A DNA stretch of 64,000 bases. It comes from Prevotella sp. MA2016 (GTDB taxonomy: Bacteria > Bacteroidota > Bacteroidia > Bacteroidales > Bacteroidaceae). The position numbers and the translations under genes are program-made. The notes under the pieces were generated by a model that had not been told where the DNA came from, ran no database searches, and worked only from the letters and a program-made list of their open reading frames with translations. Of the stretch, positions 52,816 to 61,912 are shown in pieces (positions within the stretch are counted from its first letter, which is position 1; the number at the start of each line of letters is the position of its first letter). The stretch is taken from positions 372,001-436,000 of the forward strand of contig NZ_JHUW01000007.1 of assembly GCF_000619825.1 (NCBI RefSeq). Direction: 5' to 3'.

Positions 52816-53418
52816 ATGATGATAGCAGATAAAGAAGGGATTTCTTTGGTACACGACACAACGATGTGTGGTGACCCCAAGGTTTGGTTTCCAATGCGGG
52901 TGACTTATTCGCGTGAGCTAAAGATTAAGGCCGAGTTGGACCGACTGAAGATTGAGAACTTTATTCCAATGACCTATAAATTGCTGGATGCTGATACAGA
53001 GCGTCCACATCGTGAGTTGGTACCCGCCATCAACAATCTCATTTTCGTACACTCTACACAGGAGCGGATCAGTTATCTGAAGCAGAGGAACAAGGTACTG
53101 GAGCCGTTGCGATACATACTTGATCAAACAGCTCAAGAGGCTCACACCATTATGACAGTGAAGGATAGAGACATGGGAAACTTTATGCGCGTGGCCTCTA
53201 TGACTGACGACAGTGTGATGTTCTTGGATGACGAGTGCGTTATAGGGAAGGAAGGCAAGCATGTGCAGATTATGGGCGGCATCTTTGAGGGCGTGGAAGG
53301 AGTGATACGCCGAGTGAAGCGTTGCAAGAGAGTCGTGGTAGAATTGGAAGGGATTGCCAGTGTAGCGATTGCTTATGTCCCTGCTGCGCTCCTTAAGGAA
53401 ATAAAGAGAAAACAGTAG
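52816..53418 (+). CDS. upxY: UpxY-family transcription antiterminator
   Basis: A protein of about 200 residues of the NusG-like UpxY family. These load onto RNA polymerase at the leader of a capsule operon and prevent early termination. Visible: the NGN-like start (KVWFPMRVTYSRELKIKAELDRLKIENFIPM), the central PAINNLIFVHSTQERI, and the C-terminal KOW-like region (GKHVQIMGGIFEGVEGVIRRVKRCKRVVVEL). In Bacteroides each upxY lies near the start of its own polysaccharide operon, as here. The frame opens at 52777; ATGs at 52816/52819 are preferred. Confidence 0.88.
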   Translation: MMIADKEGISLVHDTTMCGDPKVWFPMRVTYSRELKIKAELDRLKIENFIPMTYKLLDADTERPHRELVPAINNLIFVHSTQERISYLKQRNKVLEPLRYILDQTAQEAHTIMTVKDRDMGNFMRVASMTDDSVMFLDDECVIGKEGKHVQIMGGIFEGVEGVIRRVKRCKRVVVELEGIASVAIAYVPAALLKEIKRKQ

Positions 53419-53460
53419 AGGAGGTAATGACTTATATCAATTTAGTGAATCGTTCAGTAT

Positions 53461-54561
53461 ATGAATACGAGCAATAAGACGGAACAACACCAGGAACAGT
53501 TTTTCCAGCTGCTGCGCCTGTCGATGGGAGTGACAGAGCAGAAAGACTTCGTGGCAACTGATGAGGACTGGCAGTGGCTGCATGAAGAGACAGATCGTCA
53601 GTCGCTGATAGGTGTTATCTATGGCGCGATGATTCAGCTGCCTGCCAATCAGCAGCCACCCGTGGACCTCTTAATTAAATGGATATATCAGGCAGATGTC
53701 ATCAATGGCAAGAACGAACTGCTCAATCAGGAGTCTGCGCGACTGACAAAGCTGTTCGGCGATGCCGGGCGACGGACAGCCATCCTGAAAGGTCAGGCCA
53801 ATGCGCGACTCTATCCCGATAAGTTTTTGCGCCAGCCAGGGGATATCGACATCTGGGTGGAAGGCGGACGAGAGAACGTGCTGTCATTGCTTAAGACGGA
53901 GCCATTTGCCTCAATGATGGGCGATAAGGAACTCAAACCGGAATACCATCATGTGCATTTGCCTACTAGTGACAAAAGGGTGATTGTGGAGGTGCATTTT
54001 CTCCCCTCGTCGGGCAACTTCAACCCCTTCACTAATCGTCGGCTGCAGCGATGTCTCAATATGGAGCTTATAAATACTGAGAGCGTGGAGGAGGGTTTCA
54101 ACGTGCCGTCTGTGAGGTTCGCTCTCGCGATGCAGTTGTCTCATATCCAGCACCACTTCTTCCGTGGTGGCATTGGGCTGCGACAAGTATGTGACTATTA
54201 TATGCTGCTGAAGAACTCCACCGAAAAGGATCGCTGGATGGTGGCAGATTATCTGACGGCCTTCGGGCTGCGACAGATAGCCGGGGCACTGATGTGGGTG
54301 CTCGGCGAGGTGTTCCAGATGGATCGCGCGCTGATACTCTGCAAGCCCGACAGTTATTACGGCGAATGCATGCTGCGTGAGATCATGGAAGGAGGTAACT
54401 TCGGACACCATGCCCAGCGACAGCATCAAAGAATGTGGCGACGGCTGTTCGCAGGCAAGTTGCGGCAACTGCGACTGATGCGGTTCAATTTCTGGGAGGT
54501 ATTCTGGATGGAGATGCAATTTTGTAAGGTTGTCTTCCAAACGCTGCTCAAGTGCTCCTGA
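53461..54561 (+). CDS. nucleotidyltransferase-fold protein (NTP_transf_5/PF14907 type)
   Basis: A 366-residue protein with a helical N-terminus and a nucleotidyltransferase-like core (ILKGQANARLYPDKFLRQPGDIDIWV, with the G-D-I-D metal motif), then EVHFLPSSGNFNPF. A helical C-terminal half (SVRFALAMQLSHIQHHFFRGGIGLRQVCDYYML) completes it. Relatives occur in glycan and peptide-modification clusters together with PqqD-like proteins, but the reaction is not known. It follows upxY by 42 bases and precedes the Wzy gene by 40. Confidence 0.7.
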   Translation: MNTSNKTEQHQEQFFQLLRLSMGVTEQKDFVATDEDWQWLHEETDRQSLIGVIYGAMIQLPANQQPPVDLLIKWIYQADVINGKNELLNQESARLTKLFGDAGRRTAILKGQANARLYPDKFLRQPGDIDIWVEGGRENVLSLLKTEPFASMMGDKELKPEYHHVHLPTSDKRVIVEVHFLPSSGNFNPFTNRRLQRCLNMELINTESVEEGFNVPSVRFALAMQLSHIQHHFFRGGIGLRQVCDYYMLLKNSTEKDRWMVADYLTAFGLRQIAGALMWVLGEVFQMDRALILCKPDSYYGECMLREIMEGGNFGHHAQRQHQRMWRRLFAGKLRQLRLMRFNFWEVFWMEMQFCKVVFQTLLKCS

Positions 54562-54601
54562 AGGAAATAATTAGAACGGAAAAAATAAAATAGTTCCAAT
54601 T

Positions 54602-55858
54602 ATGGACACTACAGATGATAACATTTTGTTAGCCCTCTATACATTATTTTGGGTAATCTCTTTTATAGTGTATCACTACCGAAACCGACACATTGACGGT
54701 GGTAGTGCCGTTATGGCCAGTTATATCGTTTACTGTTTTTTTTCATTCATCACTTTAAACGATGAGTTCTTCGATGACACATACGAACATCTGAGCCTAT
54801 TCCCTTTTATCTATCTGTATGTGATGTTAATGTTAGCACTATCACCTGCAATCAAGTTACATCGTAGTCCTGTCATAAAAATAAAAGATCCTCACTCAAA
54901 GGCGTTGCTTATCCCGTGCTATATTGCCATCCTATGCATTTGTGTGCAGATACCGTCTATTTTGTCAAATTTCAATAGCAATTTTGTTAGTATCCTTACT
55001 GATAGCGATGCAGGAAAAGATGCTTATCTGGAGGCATTCGAGAATTCCAAAAGCGCGGGAAGCGCAATCAGAAACCTACCTGCTGTATTATATAACATGC
55101 TATATGACTGCACCGTTTTTATTTTCTTTTTTCTCCTCACACGAAAAGATAAAAACATCAATTTTCTCGTCCTTCTGTTTCTCTCCATTATCATCGGAAT
55201 GATAATACCTGTCATGGACGGACGGCGAGGGTCGGTTATCAAATGCGGCTTAACTATTTTAGCGGGCTATATGCTCTTCCGCCAATTCATCTCTATAAAA
55301 ATTGATCGCATCATAAAAATTTCAGGCATTATCATAACCGCCATAGTGGCTATACCCATTATAGCGATTACCATCAGCCGATTCAGCGACAGAAAAAATG
55401 GTACCGATACAAGCGGTTATGTATATTGGTATATAGGCCAAGCCAACATCTATTTCAATAACTATGCACTTGATGCCGGTGGCACAAGAAATGGCGACCG
55501 CACTTTCAATATGGTGAAAAGGCTTCTATCTTCCGACACACCGAAGAACTATACGGAAAGACGTGAAAAATACAAAAAATTAAAAATTGATGATGACTTT
55601 TACACAACATTTGTAGGCGATTTTGTACTTGACTTCGGCCCTTTGAGTGCTTTTATTATATTTGTTGCGTTCAACAGTTGGGCTATCATCCAAATACGAC
55701 CACGTTGCGGTATTATCAAACTACATCAGCTCCTTCTTGTCTATTTTGCCTTGTGCGTCAGTCTTCAGGGAGGAATGACACTCTTCATGTATTCAGACAC
55801 CGGCAACCTGTCCCTTGGCGCGATGATGTTGCTGTATATATGGCTTAGGAACCATTAG
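54602..55858 (+). CDS. wzy: O-antigen/capsule repeat-unit polymerase (Wzy-like)
   Basis: A 418-residue polytopic membrane protein with about 10 hydrophobic segments and a large external loop (about 265-345, GTDTSGYVYWYIGQANIYFNNY to DDDFYTTFVGDFVLD), as in Wzy and related oligosaccharide polymerases. These join flipped repeat units in the periplasm. Sequence conservation in the family is low, so the call leans on topology and on the neighbouring flippase gene. Confidence 0.75.
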   Translation: MDTTDDNILLALYTLFWVISFIVYHYRNRHIDGGSAVMASYIVYCFFSFITLNDEFFDDTYEHLSLFPFIYLYVMLMLALSPAIKLHRSPVIKIKDPHSKALLIPCYIAILCICVQIPSILSNFNSNFVSILTDSDAGKDAYLEAFENSKSAGSAIRNLPAVLYNMLYDCTVFIFFFLLTRKDKNINFLVLLFLSIIIGMIIPVMDGRRGSVIKCGLTILAGYMLFRQFISIKIDRIIKISGIIITAIVAIPIIAITISRFSDRKNGTDTSGYVYWYIGQANIYFNNYALDAGGTRNGDRTFNMVKRLLSSDTPKNYTERREKYKKLKIDDDFYTTFVGDFVLDFGPLSAFIIFVAFNSWAIIQIRPRCGIIKLHQLLLVYFALCVSLQGGMTLFMYSDTGNLSLGAMMLLYIWLRNH

Positions 55859-55874
55859 GCCTTACTAAAAAAAA

Positions 55875-57407
55875 ATGACTCCAAAGTCTAAACGCATCGC
55901 ATCAAATAGCTTAATGCTGTTTGTAAGGATGATGGTTATCACAGCCATCAACCTATATGCTGTACGCCTGCTACTACGAGACCTAGGACAAGAAGACTAT
56001 GGCACTTTCAATGCCGTTGCAGGTGTCGTGCTGGCCAGTTCCTTCATTACAACCACACTGGCAGTCAGTATTCAGCGTTTCTACTCATATACGCTGGGAA
56101 AAGGAGAAAACAACCAGCTTTCAACCATCTTTTCAGCTAGCATAAATATCATCTTGGTATTGTCTATAGCACTGCTTTTTATCTTTGAAACTATTGGCCT
56201 TTGGTTTGTCAACAACGAATTGTCAATTCCACCAGAACGTCTTGTCGCAGCCAATTGGGTATTTCATTTCTCGCTGATCACATTATGGTTTGGCTTACTG
56301 CAACTGCCCTTTACTGCAGCGATCTTTGCACAAGAGGAGATGGGGGCGTTCGCCCTCATTTCCCTAACCGAATGTATGCTACGTCTCGGCGTGATATTTT
56401 TTATCGGCATCACCGCCATGGATGGCTTGATTTTCTACAGTATTGGGCTTAGTGCCGTAGCTGTGATTATATTCTTACTCTATGCATTTATCGTGCATCG
56501 CCGCTACCCGGAATACAAATATTGCAGGAAAATACCCAAAGAAACTTATCGTTCACTGCTGGCCTTTTCCGGATGGTCTATGTATAGTTCTCTAGCCGCA
56601 GTAGGTTTGACGCAAGGCATCACCATTTTGCTCTATATGTTTTTTGGCCCGATAGCCACGGCAGCGTACGCTATTGCGCAACAAGTGTTTCACGCATTCA
56701 CAGCACTAAGTAACAGCATTGCCGTTGCCTTCCGCCCTGCGATGGTGAAATCTTTTGCAGAGAAAGACTACATTTCTCTCAACAAGATGTTCAGCGCCAA
56801 CAATAAATTCATACTCTATCTGCTCCTGATGGTTGCAATACCCCTTATATTGGAATTGCGCACCATTTTCGATTGGTGGTTAGGCAATGTTTCAGAAGAA
56901 GCCATCATCTATACCCGACTTACCATCATATATATGCTGTGCTTCTCCATGCATAACCCTGTAACAACTATTGTCCATTCCACAGGACAACTTAAATATT
57001 ATAGTTTATTCGTTGACAGTATAGTCATTTTATGTCTTCCTGCCACATGGCTAGCCTTCCACCTAGGAGCATCTTCCGAAATAAGCATTATACTAATGAT
57101 AGCGATGTGTATAATATCTCATCTTGTCAGACTTGTCATTTTACGCCGTCAATATCCCTCTTTTAGCTATGCCCCTTATCTTTCGGAAATCATTCTGCGG
57201 GGACTATTCGTAGCTGTATGTACCTTCTTTGTCGTTTACCTTGTTCACCAAGCATTACATCCAGGCATTGTCAGGCTAGTCACTGTTTTTGCATCTTCAT
57301 GCATTACGATGCTTCTTACAGTCTATTTCTTAGGACTTTCTGCTAAAGAACAACAAACGCTATGCCATTTCTTAATGCAACGAATGAATAAATATTCAGA
57401 AAACTAA
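55875..57407 (+). CDS. wzx: polysaccharide flippase (Wzx, MOP superfamily)
   Basis: A 510-residue membrane protein with about 14 transmembrane helices. The start (SKRIASNSLMLFVRMMVITAINLYAVRLLLRDLGQEDYGTFNAVAG) is the standard MOP-family Wzx N-terminus. It flips undecaprenyl-linked repeat units across the inner membrane for polymerisation by Wzy. It lies 16 bases after wzy and one base before the acetyltransferase gene. Confidence 0.88.
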   Translation: MTPKSKRIASNSLMLFVRMMVITAINLYAVRLLLRDLGQEDYGTFNAVAGVVLASSFITTTLAVSIQRFYSYTLGKGENNQLSTIFSASINIILVLSIALLFIFETIGLWFVNNELSIPPERLVAANWVFHFSLITLWFGLLQLPFTAAIFAQEEMGAFALISLTECMLRLGVIFFIGITAMDGLIFYSIGLSAVAVIIFLLYAFIVHRRYPEYKYCRKIPKETYRSLLAFSGWSMYSSLAAVGLTQGITILLYMFFGPIATAAYAIAQQVFHAFTALSNSIAVAFRPAMVKSFAEKDYISLNKMFSANNKFILYLLLMVAIPLILELRTIFDWWLGNVSEEAIIYTRLTIIYMLCFSMHNPVTTIVHSTGQLKYYSLFVDSIVILCLPATWLAFHLGASSEISIILMIAMCIISHLVRLVILRRQYPSFSYAPYLSEIILRGLFVAVCTFFVVYLVHQALHPGIVRLVTVFASSCITMLLTVYFLGLSAKEQQTLCHFLMQRMNKYSEN

Positions 57408-57408
57408 T

Positions 57409-57972
57409 ATGTCAAGAATCATCAACTACTTCTTTATCAGAATCTATACACTTTTCTTACGTCCACGCTTTGCCCATTTGGGAAAGGGTGCTCATATAGG
57501 ATGGAAGGCTCTGAGACTGGAAGGTCTTCAGTATATATCAGTAGGCGACAAAACATTCATTGCTTCAGGCGTACAACTTACAGCTTGGGACAGCCACAAC
57601 GGCAATAGATATAACCCATCTATCACCATTGGTAACTATTGTGCTATACGTGAAAATTGTCATATTACTGCTATTAATAGCATTGCCATTGGCAATCATC
57701 TCCTAACAGGCACCAACGTGCTTATTACCGACAATAGCCATGGGCAGAGCATTCGCGAACACATGAGTCTGCCTTTCACAGAGCGCCCGCTGTACAGCAA
57801 AGGACCTGTTACCATCGGCAATCATGTATGGCTGGGAAACAACGTCTGCGTCATGCCAGGAGTGACCATCGGCGACGGAGCAATAATCGGAGCCAATAGC
57901 GTTGTTACCCATAATATTCCTGCATACGCTGTTGCAGCTGGCATACCGGCGAAAGTAATCAAGCAATTATAG
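57409..57972 (+). CDS. hexapeptide-repeat acetyltransferase
   Basis: A 187-residue left-handed beta-helix enzyme of the WbbJ/maltose O-acetyltransferase kind. Hexapeptide repeats run from SVGDKTFIASGVQL to PVTIGNHVWLGNNVCVMPGVTIGDGAIIGANSVVTHNIPAYAVAAGIPAKVI. It would O-acetylate a sugar of the repeat unit or its nucleotide-linked precursor. It lies one base after wzx. Confidence 0.85.
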   Translation: MSRIINYFFIRIYTLFLRPRFAHLGKGAHIGWKALRLEGLQYISVGDKTFIASGVQLTAWDSHNGNRYNPSITIGNYCAIRENCHITAINSIAIGNHLLTGTNVLITDNSHGQSIREHMSLPFTERPLYSKGPVTIGNHVWLGNNVCVMPGVTIGDGAIIGANSVVTHNIPAYAVAAGIPAKVIKQL

Positions 57973-57985
57973 TATTATTAAAGAT

Positions 57986-59131
57986 ATGAAACCAAGAATC
58001 ATAGGACTATATCTACCACAATACCATCCCATCCCCGAAAACGACGAGTGGTGGGGGAAAGGATTCACGGAATGGAATAACGTGGTGAAAGCAAAGCCAC
58101 TGTTCCGCGGGCATTATCAGCCCCACCTCCCAGCCGACCTGGGCTTTTACGACCTGCGACTGCCCGAGGTGCGCGAGCAACAGGCAGAATTAGCGCGTGA
58201 GGCAGGATTAGAGGGGTTTTGCTACTACCATTACTGGTTTGGCAACGGCAAGCAATTGCTACAACGTCCGTTCGAGGAAGTGCTGGCCAGCGGCAAACCT
58301 GACTTCCCTTTCTGCCTCTGCTGGGCCAATCACAACTGGACCAGCAAGACCTGGGAGAAGGGCAGCAGCTTGCGCCACGACACCATGATTATGAAAATGG
58401 AATACTCGCGTGAAGACTACATTAGCCACTTCAACTATTTGCTTCCAGCCTTCCGCGATTCTCGTTACATTACCATTGATGGGAAACCGCTGTTTGCAGT
58501 GTGGGTGCCAAAAGGTATTCCCGATTGTCGGGAGTTTATTGACCTTTGGCAAAAACTGGCACGCGAAAATGGCCTGAAAGGAATACACTTTGTGGGGCAG
58601 ACCGACAACACGGGTAAGGCGCTCTCTGGGAAAAAAGCCAACTATTACTCTGCCGACATGGCAAAGGATTATTATAAGTCCGTGCTTGACATGGGGTTCG
58701 ATGCAGTTATGTCACAAGGTTATCGCAGAGCCGTTGCCTTGGCACAGGGCAGAGCAAAGATGATGCTGAAACTGCTGTCGTTCATTTCCTTCATGCCAAC
58801 GTACTCAAAGATAGACTATGGTCGCCTGATGGATAACTACTATGTAGAGGAAGACCGCTGGGAAAATGTCTACCCTACGCTGTTGCCTCAGTGGGACCGT
58901 ACGCCAAGGGCAGGTTCAAAGACGGAAATCGTCACGGGTACTTCTCCCGAGAAATTCCAGCACTACACAGAGCAGGCCATCCGACTCATTGCTAACAAGC
59001 AGCCAGAACATCAGATCCTATTCTTGAAAGCCTGGAACGAGTGGGGCGAAGGCGACTATGTGGAGCCAGACGAGAAATTTGGACATGGCTGGCTTCAGGC
59101 AATCAGGAACGCTATTGATAAAAACGGTTAA
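57986..59131 (+). CDS. GH99-like domain protein (WbsX family)
   Basis: A 381-residue protein with the WbsX start IGLYLPQYHPIPENDEWWGKGFTEWNNVVKA and the internal FCLCWANHNWTSKTW, PLFAVWVPKGIP and ILFLKAWNEWGEGDYVEPD segments. The fold is like family 99 glycoside hydrolases, but WbsX proteins in O-antigen clusters may act as glycosyltransferases or chain modifiers. The function is unproven. No signal peptide is visible, so it is cytoplasmic. Its stop overlaps the next start (TAATG). Confidence 0.82.
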   Translation: MKPRIIGLYLPQYHPIPENDEWWGKGFTEWNNVVKAKPLFRGHYQPHLPADLGFYDLRLPEVREQQAELAREAGLEGFCYYHYWFGNGKQLLQRPFEEVLASGKPDFPFCLCWANHNWTSKTWEKGSSLRHDTMIMKMEYSREDYISHFNYLLPAFRDSRYITIDGKPLFAVWVPKGIPDCREFIDLWQKLARENGLKGIHFVGQTDNTGKALSGKKANYYSADMAKDYYKSVLDMGFDAVMSQGYRRAVALAQGRAKMMLKLLSFISFMPTYSKIDYGRLMDNYYVEEDRWENVYPTLLPQWDRTPRAGSKTEIVTGTSPEKFQHYTEQAIRLIANKQPEHQILFLKAWNEWGEGDYVEPDEKFGHGWLQAIRNAIDKNG

Positions 59132-60195
59132 TGATGAGTAGCAATAACAACAGGCTCTTGGTCGTAGGTCCACTCCCTTGTGAGAAGCATAACTGTCAGT
59201 GGGGCGGTGCGACGGTGCTGATGAAGAACTTCCATGATTATCTGCTCGAGAAAGGCATAGGCCATCGTTTCGTGCAAACCAACAGGTATGTTAATCCCCG
59301 ATCATTGGGACTTCGTCCTCGCGCCAACCAATTTTATTTCATTGCCAAATTTATCACTTCACTGCCTTGGTGCGATACGGTCATGTTCAATTTTTCCGAC
59401 CATGGCACGGTAAACATGTTTCCATTTCTTTCACGAATAGCTCACAGGATGGGCAAGCGGGTCGTATTGCGTAAGTTTGGCGGTTCGTTTGACATCTATT
59501 TGCAAACTGTGCCAAACAGGAAGAAACATCGGGTTATAGAAGCAATCCAAGCAACAGACATAATTTTTCTGGAGACACAAGCCAGCATCTCCCATATAAA
59601 GACATTGATTGGTGATACAGATAAAATACACTGGTTTCCCAATGTCCGCAAGGCTGCATCGCAACGCAGAATGCCCAAAGCGTTCTCCAAACGGCTGGTA
59701 TTTATGTCGCATGTTTCTAATGAAAAAGGGATGGGCGACCTATTGGATGCTTTCGCTTTACTGCCGTCAGACTATCAGTTAGACATCTACGGTGCTATCA
59801 AGGATAAATTCTATGAGCATTTCGACTGGGTTGCCCATCGTGTTCGTTACAATGGAGAAATCCCCTCGACAGAAGTGACATTAAAATTGGCGCAATATGA
59901 CCTCCTACTCCTACCCTCTTATCGTGAAGGTTATCCTGGTATCATCATTGAGGCTCTGTCTGTGGGCATACCTGTAGTTTCTACCCGTGTGGGAGGAATT
60001 CCTGAGATTATAGAGTGTGAACATAATGGATTGCTCGTAGAATGTCACCAGCCAGTAGAATTAGCTAAGGCGATACGTGCTTTCGAAACTATAGATTATA
60101 CTGCTTATTGCAACAATGCCTATCAGACATTTCAGGAGCATTTTGAATCAGACCGTACAAACGAACACATATTGTCTTTACTGACCACAAACTAA
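59131..60195 (+). CDS. GT4 family glycosyltransferase
   Basis: A 354-residue GT-B fold enzyme. The N-terminal acceptor domain starts RLLVVGPLPCEKHNCQWGGATVLMKNF. The donor-binding end is SYREGYPGIIIEALSVGIPVVSTRVGGIPEII, with the E-x7-E pair of GT4 enzymes. It adds a sugar to the repeat unit at the cytoplasmic face. It overlaps the WbsX gene stop by one base. Confidence 0.85.
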   Translation: MMSSNNNRLLVVGPLPCEKHNCQWGGATVLMKNFHDYLLEKGIGHRFVQTNRYVNPRSLGLRPRANQFYFIAKFITSLPWCDTVMFNFSDHGTVNMFPFLSRIAHRMGKRVVLRKFGGSFDIYLQTVPNRKKHRVIEAIQATDIIFLETQASISHIKTLIGDTDKIHWFPNVRKAASQRRMPKAFSKRLVFMSHVSNEKGMGDLLDAFALLPSDYQLDIYGAIKDKFYEHFDWVAHRVRYNGEIPSTEVTLKLAQYDLLLLPSYREGYPGIIIEALSVGIPVVSTRVGGIPEIIECEHNGLLVECHQPVELAKAIRAFETIDYTAYCNNAYQTFQEHFESDRTNEHILSLLTTN

Positions 60196-60202
60196 AAGTA
60201 AT

Positions 60203-60346
60203 ATGCTTATACATTGGTATCGTCTCAGTCATTGGCTATGGAAACATCATGTGCCAGTACTACCAAAACTATTTTGGCGCTTACAGTATCTACTATTTAA
60301 TTGTTCCGTTCCTGCTAGTTGTACCTTAAAGGAAGATATAGCATAA
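60203..60346 (+). pseudogene. N-terminal stub of a serine O-acetyltransferase-like gene
   Basis: A 47-codon frame (MLIHWYRLSHWLWKHHVP, LFWRLQYLLFNCSVPASC) closely resembles the N-terminal helices of CysE-like acetyltransferases in capsule clusters. It stops where the beta-helix part should begin (TLKEDIA then TAA) and is followed directly by the heparinase-like gene (TAAATG). The catalytic domain is absent, so it is most likely a truncated gene, unless it is a short functional peptide. Confidence 0.5.
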
Positions 60347-61909
60347 ATGTCTATTTTTTATTATTTAGAGACTTTGAGGCATCTGCGGTTGACGCAGATT
60401 GTTCATCAACTAAAACACCGGTTCTACAGACCTCAGATCGGAGTTGAGTCCCCCTTGAAGGCTAATCCAAGTGTGGCAATGCTTACAGAGCCTATCGCTA
60501 AGCTTTGCTGCTACGACAGTCAGGGACGGTTCACCTTCCTGAACATCTCTGACAGTTTTCGAGACTGGAACATGGACGAACACGGGATGCTGTGGGCTTA
60601 CAATCTTAACTACATGGACTGGTTGGGGCAGGAGGGAATCAGTGAAGAGGAGTGCCTGAGGTGGATAGACCGTTTCATTGACGAGCTTCCCAGTAACCAC
60701 GTCGGCCTTGCCCCTTACCCCATAGCTTTGAGAGTTATCAACTGGGCAAAGTTCTTCACCCGTCATCCCGAAGGTCGCAATAAAAAGCGGATAGACTCCA
60801 TGTATGCTCAAATTCTCTTGCTTGAGCGTGAGTTGGAGTATCACCTGCTGGGCAACCACTTGCTGGAAGATGCCTACGCCCTCTTCATTGCCTCAGTTTT
60901 CTTTAGCGACGAACGTTTGTTCAGCAAGGCGGCTCATCTTTTGGAAGAGCAGTTAAGCGAGCAGATTCTTCCAGATGGGGCACACTACGAACAGTCGCCC
61001 ATGTATCACTGCATTATGCTCGACCGCCTGCTAGACTGTATCAGTTTCTCGGCCAACAACCAACTGTTCGTCCATCAAGAAACATTTACCAACACGCTCA
61101 AGCAGAAGGCTGCCTTGATGCTGGGCCATTTGCAGAGCATCATCTACAGCGACGGCTCAATACCATTGCTCAACGATTCGGCCTATGGCATTGCGCCCAC
61201 CGCCGGCCAGCTGTTCGACTATGCACGGAAACTGAACATTTCGTGGAATCCCATGCCTCTCAGGGAATGCGGCTATAGGAAGCTAAACGACAAGGGGATG
61301 GAGGTCATACTCGACATCGGCAATATCACAGCCTCCTATCAGCCGGGGCATTCCCATGCCGATACGTTCAACTACGAGTTGCGCATTGACAGCCAGCCCG
61401 TCATCGTAGATACCGGCATCTCCACTTACAACAAAGACCCACGGCGGCAATATGAGCGCAGTACAGCAGCCCATAACACTGTTTCTGTCGCTGGCAGGGA
61501 CTCCAGTATGGTTTGGGGTGGTTTCCGCGTGGGCAGAAGGGCGAAGGTTACCATTGTGAAAGACTGCCCTACGGAAATATTAGCGCATCACGACGGATTT
61601 GGACGCCATATCATACATCAACGACATTTTGCCCTTTGTGACCACTCCATCCATATCGAAGACCTTATCATTGGAAACGTTACCAATGCTATCAGCTATT
61701 TACATTTTAGTCCTCAAACAGATGTAAGCGTTGTTTCAGAAACCGACGGTATCCTAAAGGCTGGTAAAGTCATCATAAAGGCAGAGGGATTCAATGGCAT
61801 CAGTGTCAAAACCGACTATGTTTCTACAGAATATAATAAGCTTCAGCCCTGTCAGGTGCTTGAAATATCCTTTCAACAACAACTAAGATATTCCATTAAG
61901 GTTACGTAA
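60347..61909 (+). CDS. heparinase II/III-family protein
   Basis: A 520-residue protein with an (alpha/alpha) toroid (about 80-290; LLGNHLLEDAYALFIAS, LPDGAHYEQSPMYHCIML) and a beta-sandwich Heparinase II/III domain (about 330-510; HSHADTFNYELRIDSQPVIVDTGISTY, then RSTAAHNTVSVAGRDSS). No signal peptide is evident, and it lies within a biosynthetic operon. Such proteins may trim, epimerise or edit acidic chains; the presence of wecB/wecC downstream hints at a uronic-acid-containing polymer. The exact role is unknown. Confidence 0.8.
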   Translation: MSIFYYLETLRHLRLTQIVHQLKHRFYRPQIGVESPLKANPSVAMLTEPIAKLCCYDSQGRFTFLNISDSFRDWNMDEHGMLWAYNLNYMDWLGQEGISEEECLRWIDRFIDELPSNHVGLAPYPIALRVINWAKFFTRHPEGRNKKRIDSMYAQILLLERELEYHLLGNHLLEDAYALFIASVFFSDERLFSKAAHLLEEQLSEQILPDGAHYEQSPMYHCIMLDRLLDCISFSANNQLFVHQETFTNTLKQKAALMLGHLQSIIYSDGSIPLLNDSAYGIAPTAGQLFDYARKLNISWNPMPLRECGYRKLNDKGMEVILDIGNITASYQPGHSHADTFNYELRIDSQPVIVDTGISTYNKDPRRQYERSTAAHNTVSVAGRDSSMVWGGFRVGRRAKVTIVKDCPTEILAHHDGFGRHIIHQRHFALCDHSIHIEDLIIGNVTNAISYLHFSPQTDVSVVSETDGILKAGKVIIKAEGFNGISVKTDYVSTEYNKLQPCQVLEISFQQQLRYSIKVT

Positions 61910-61912
61910 AGT

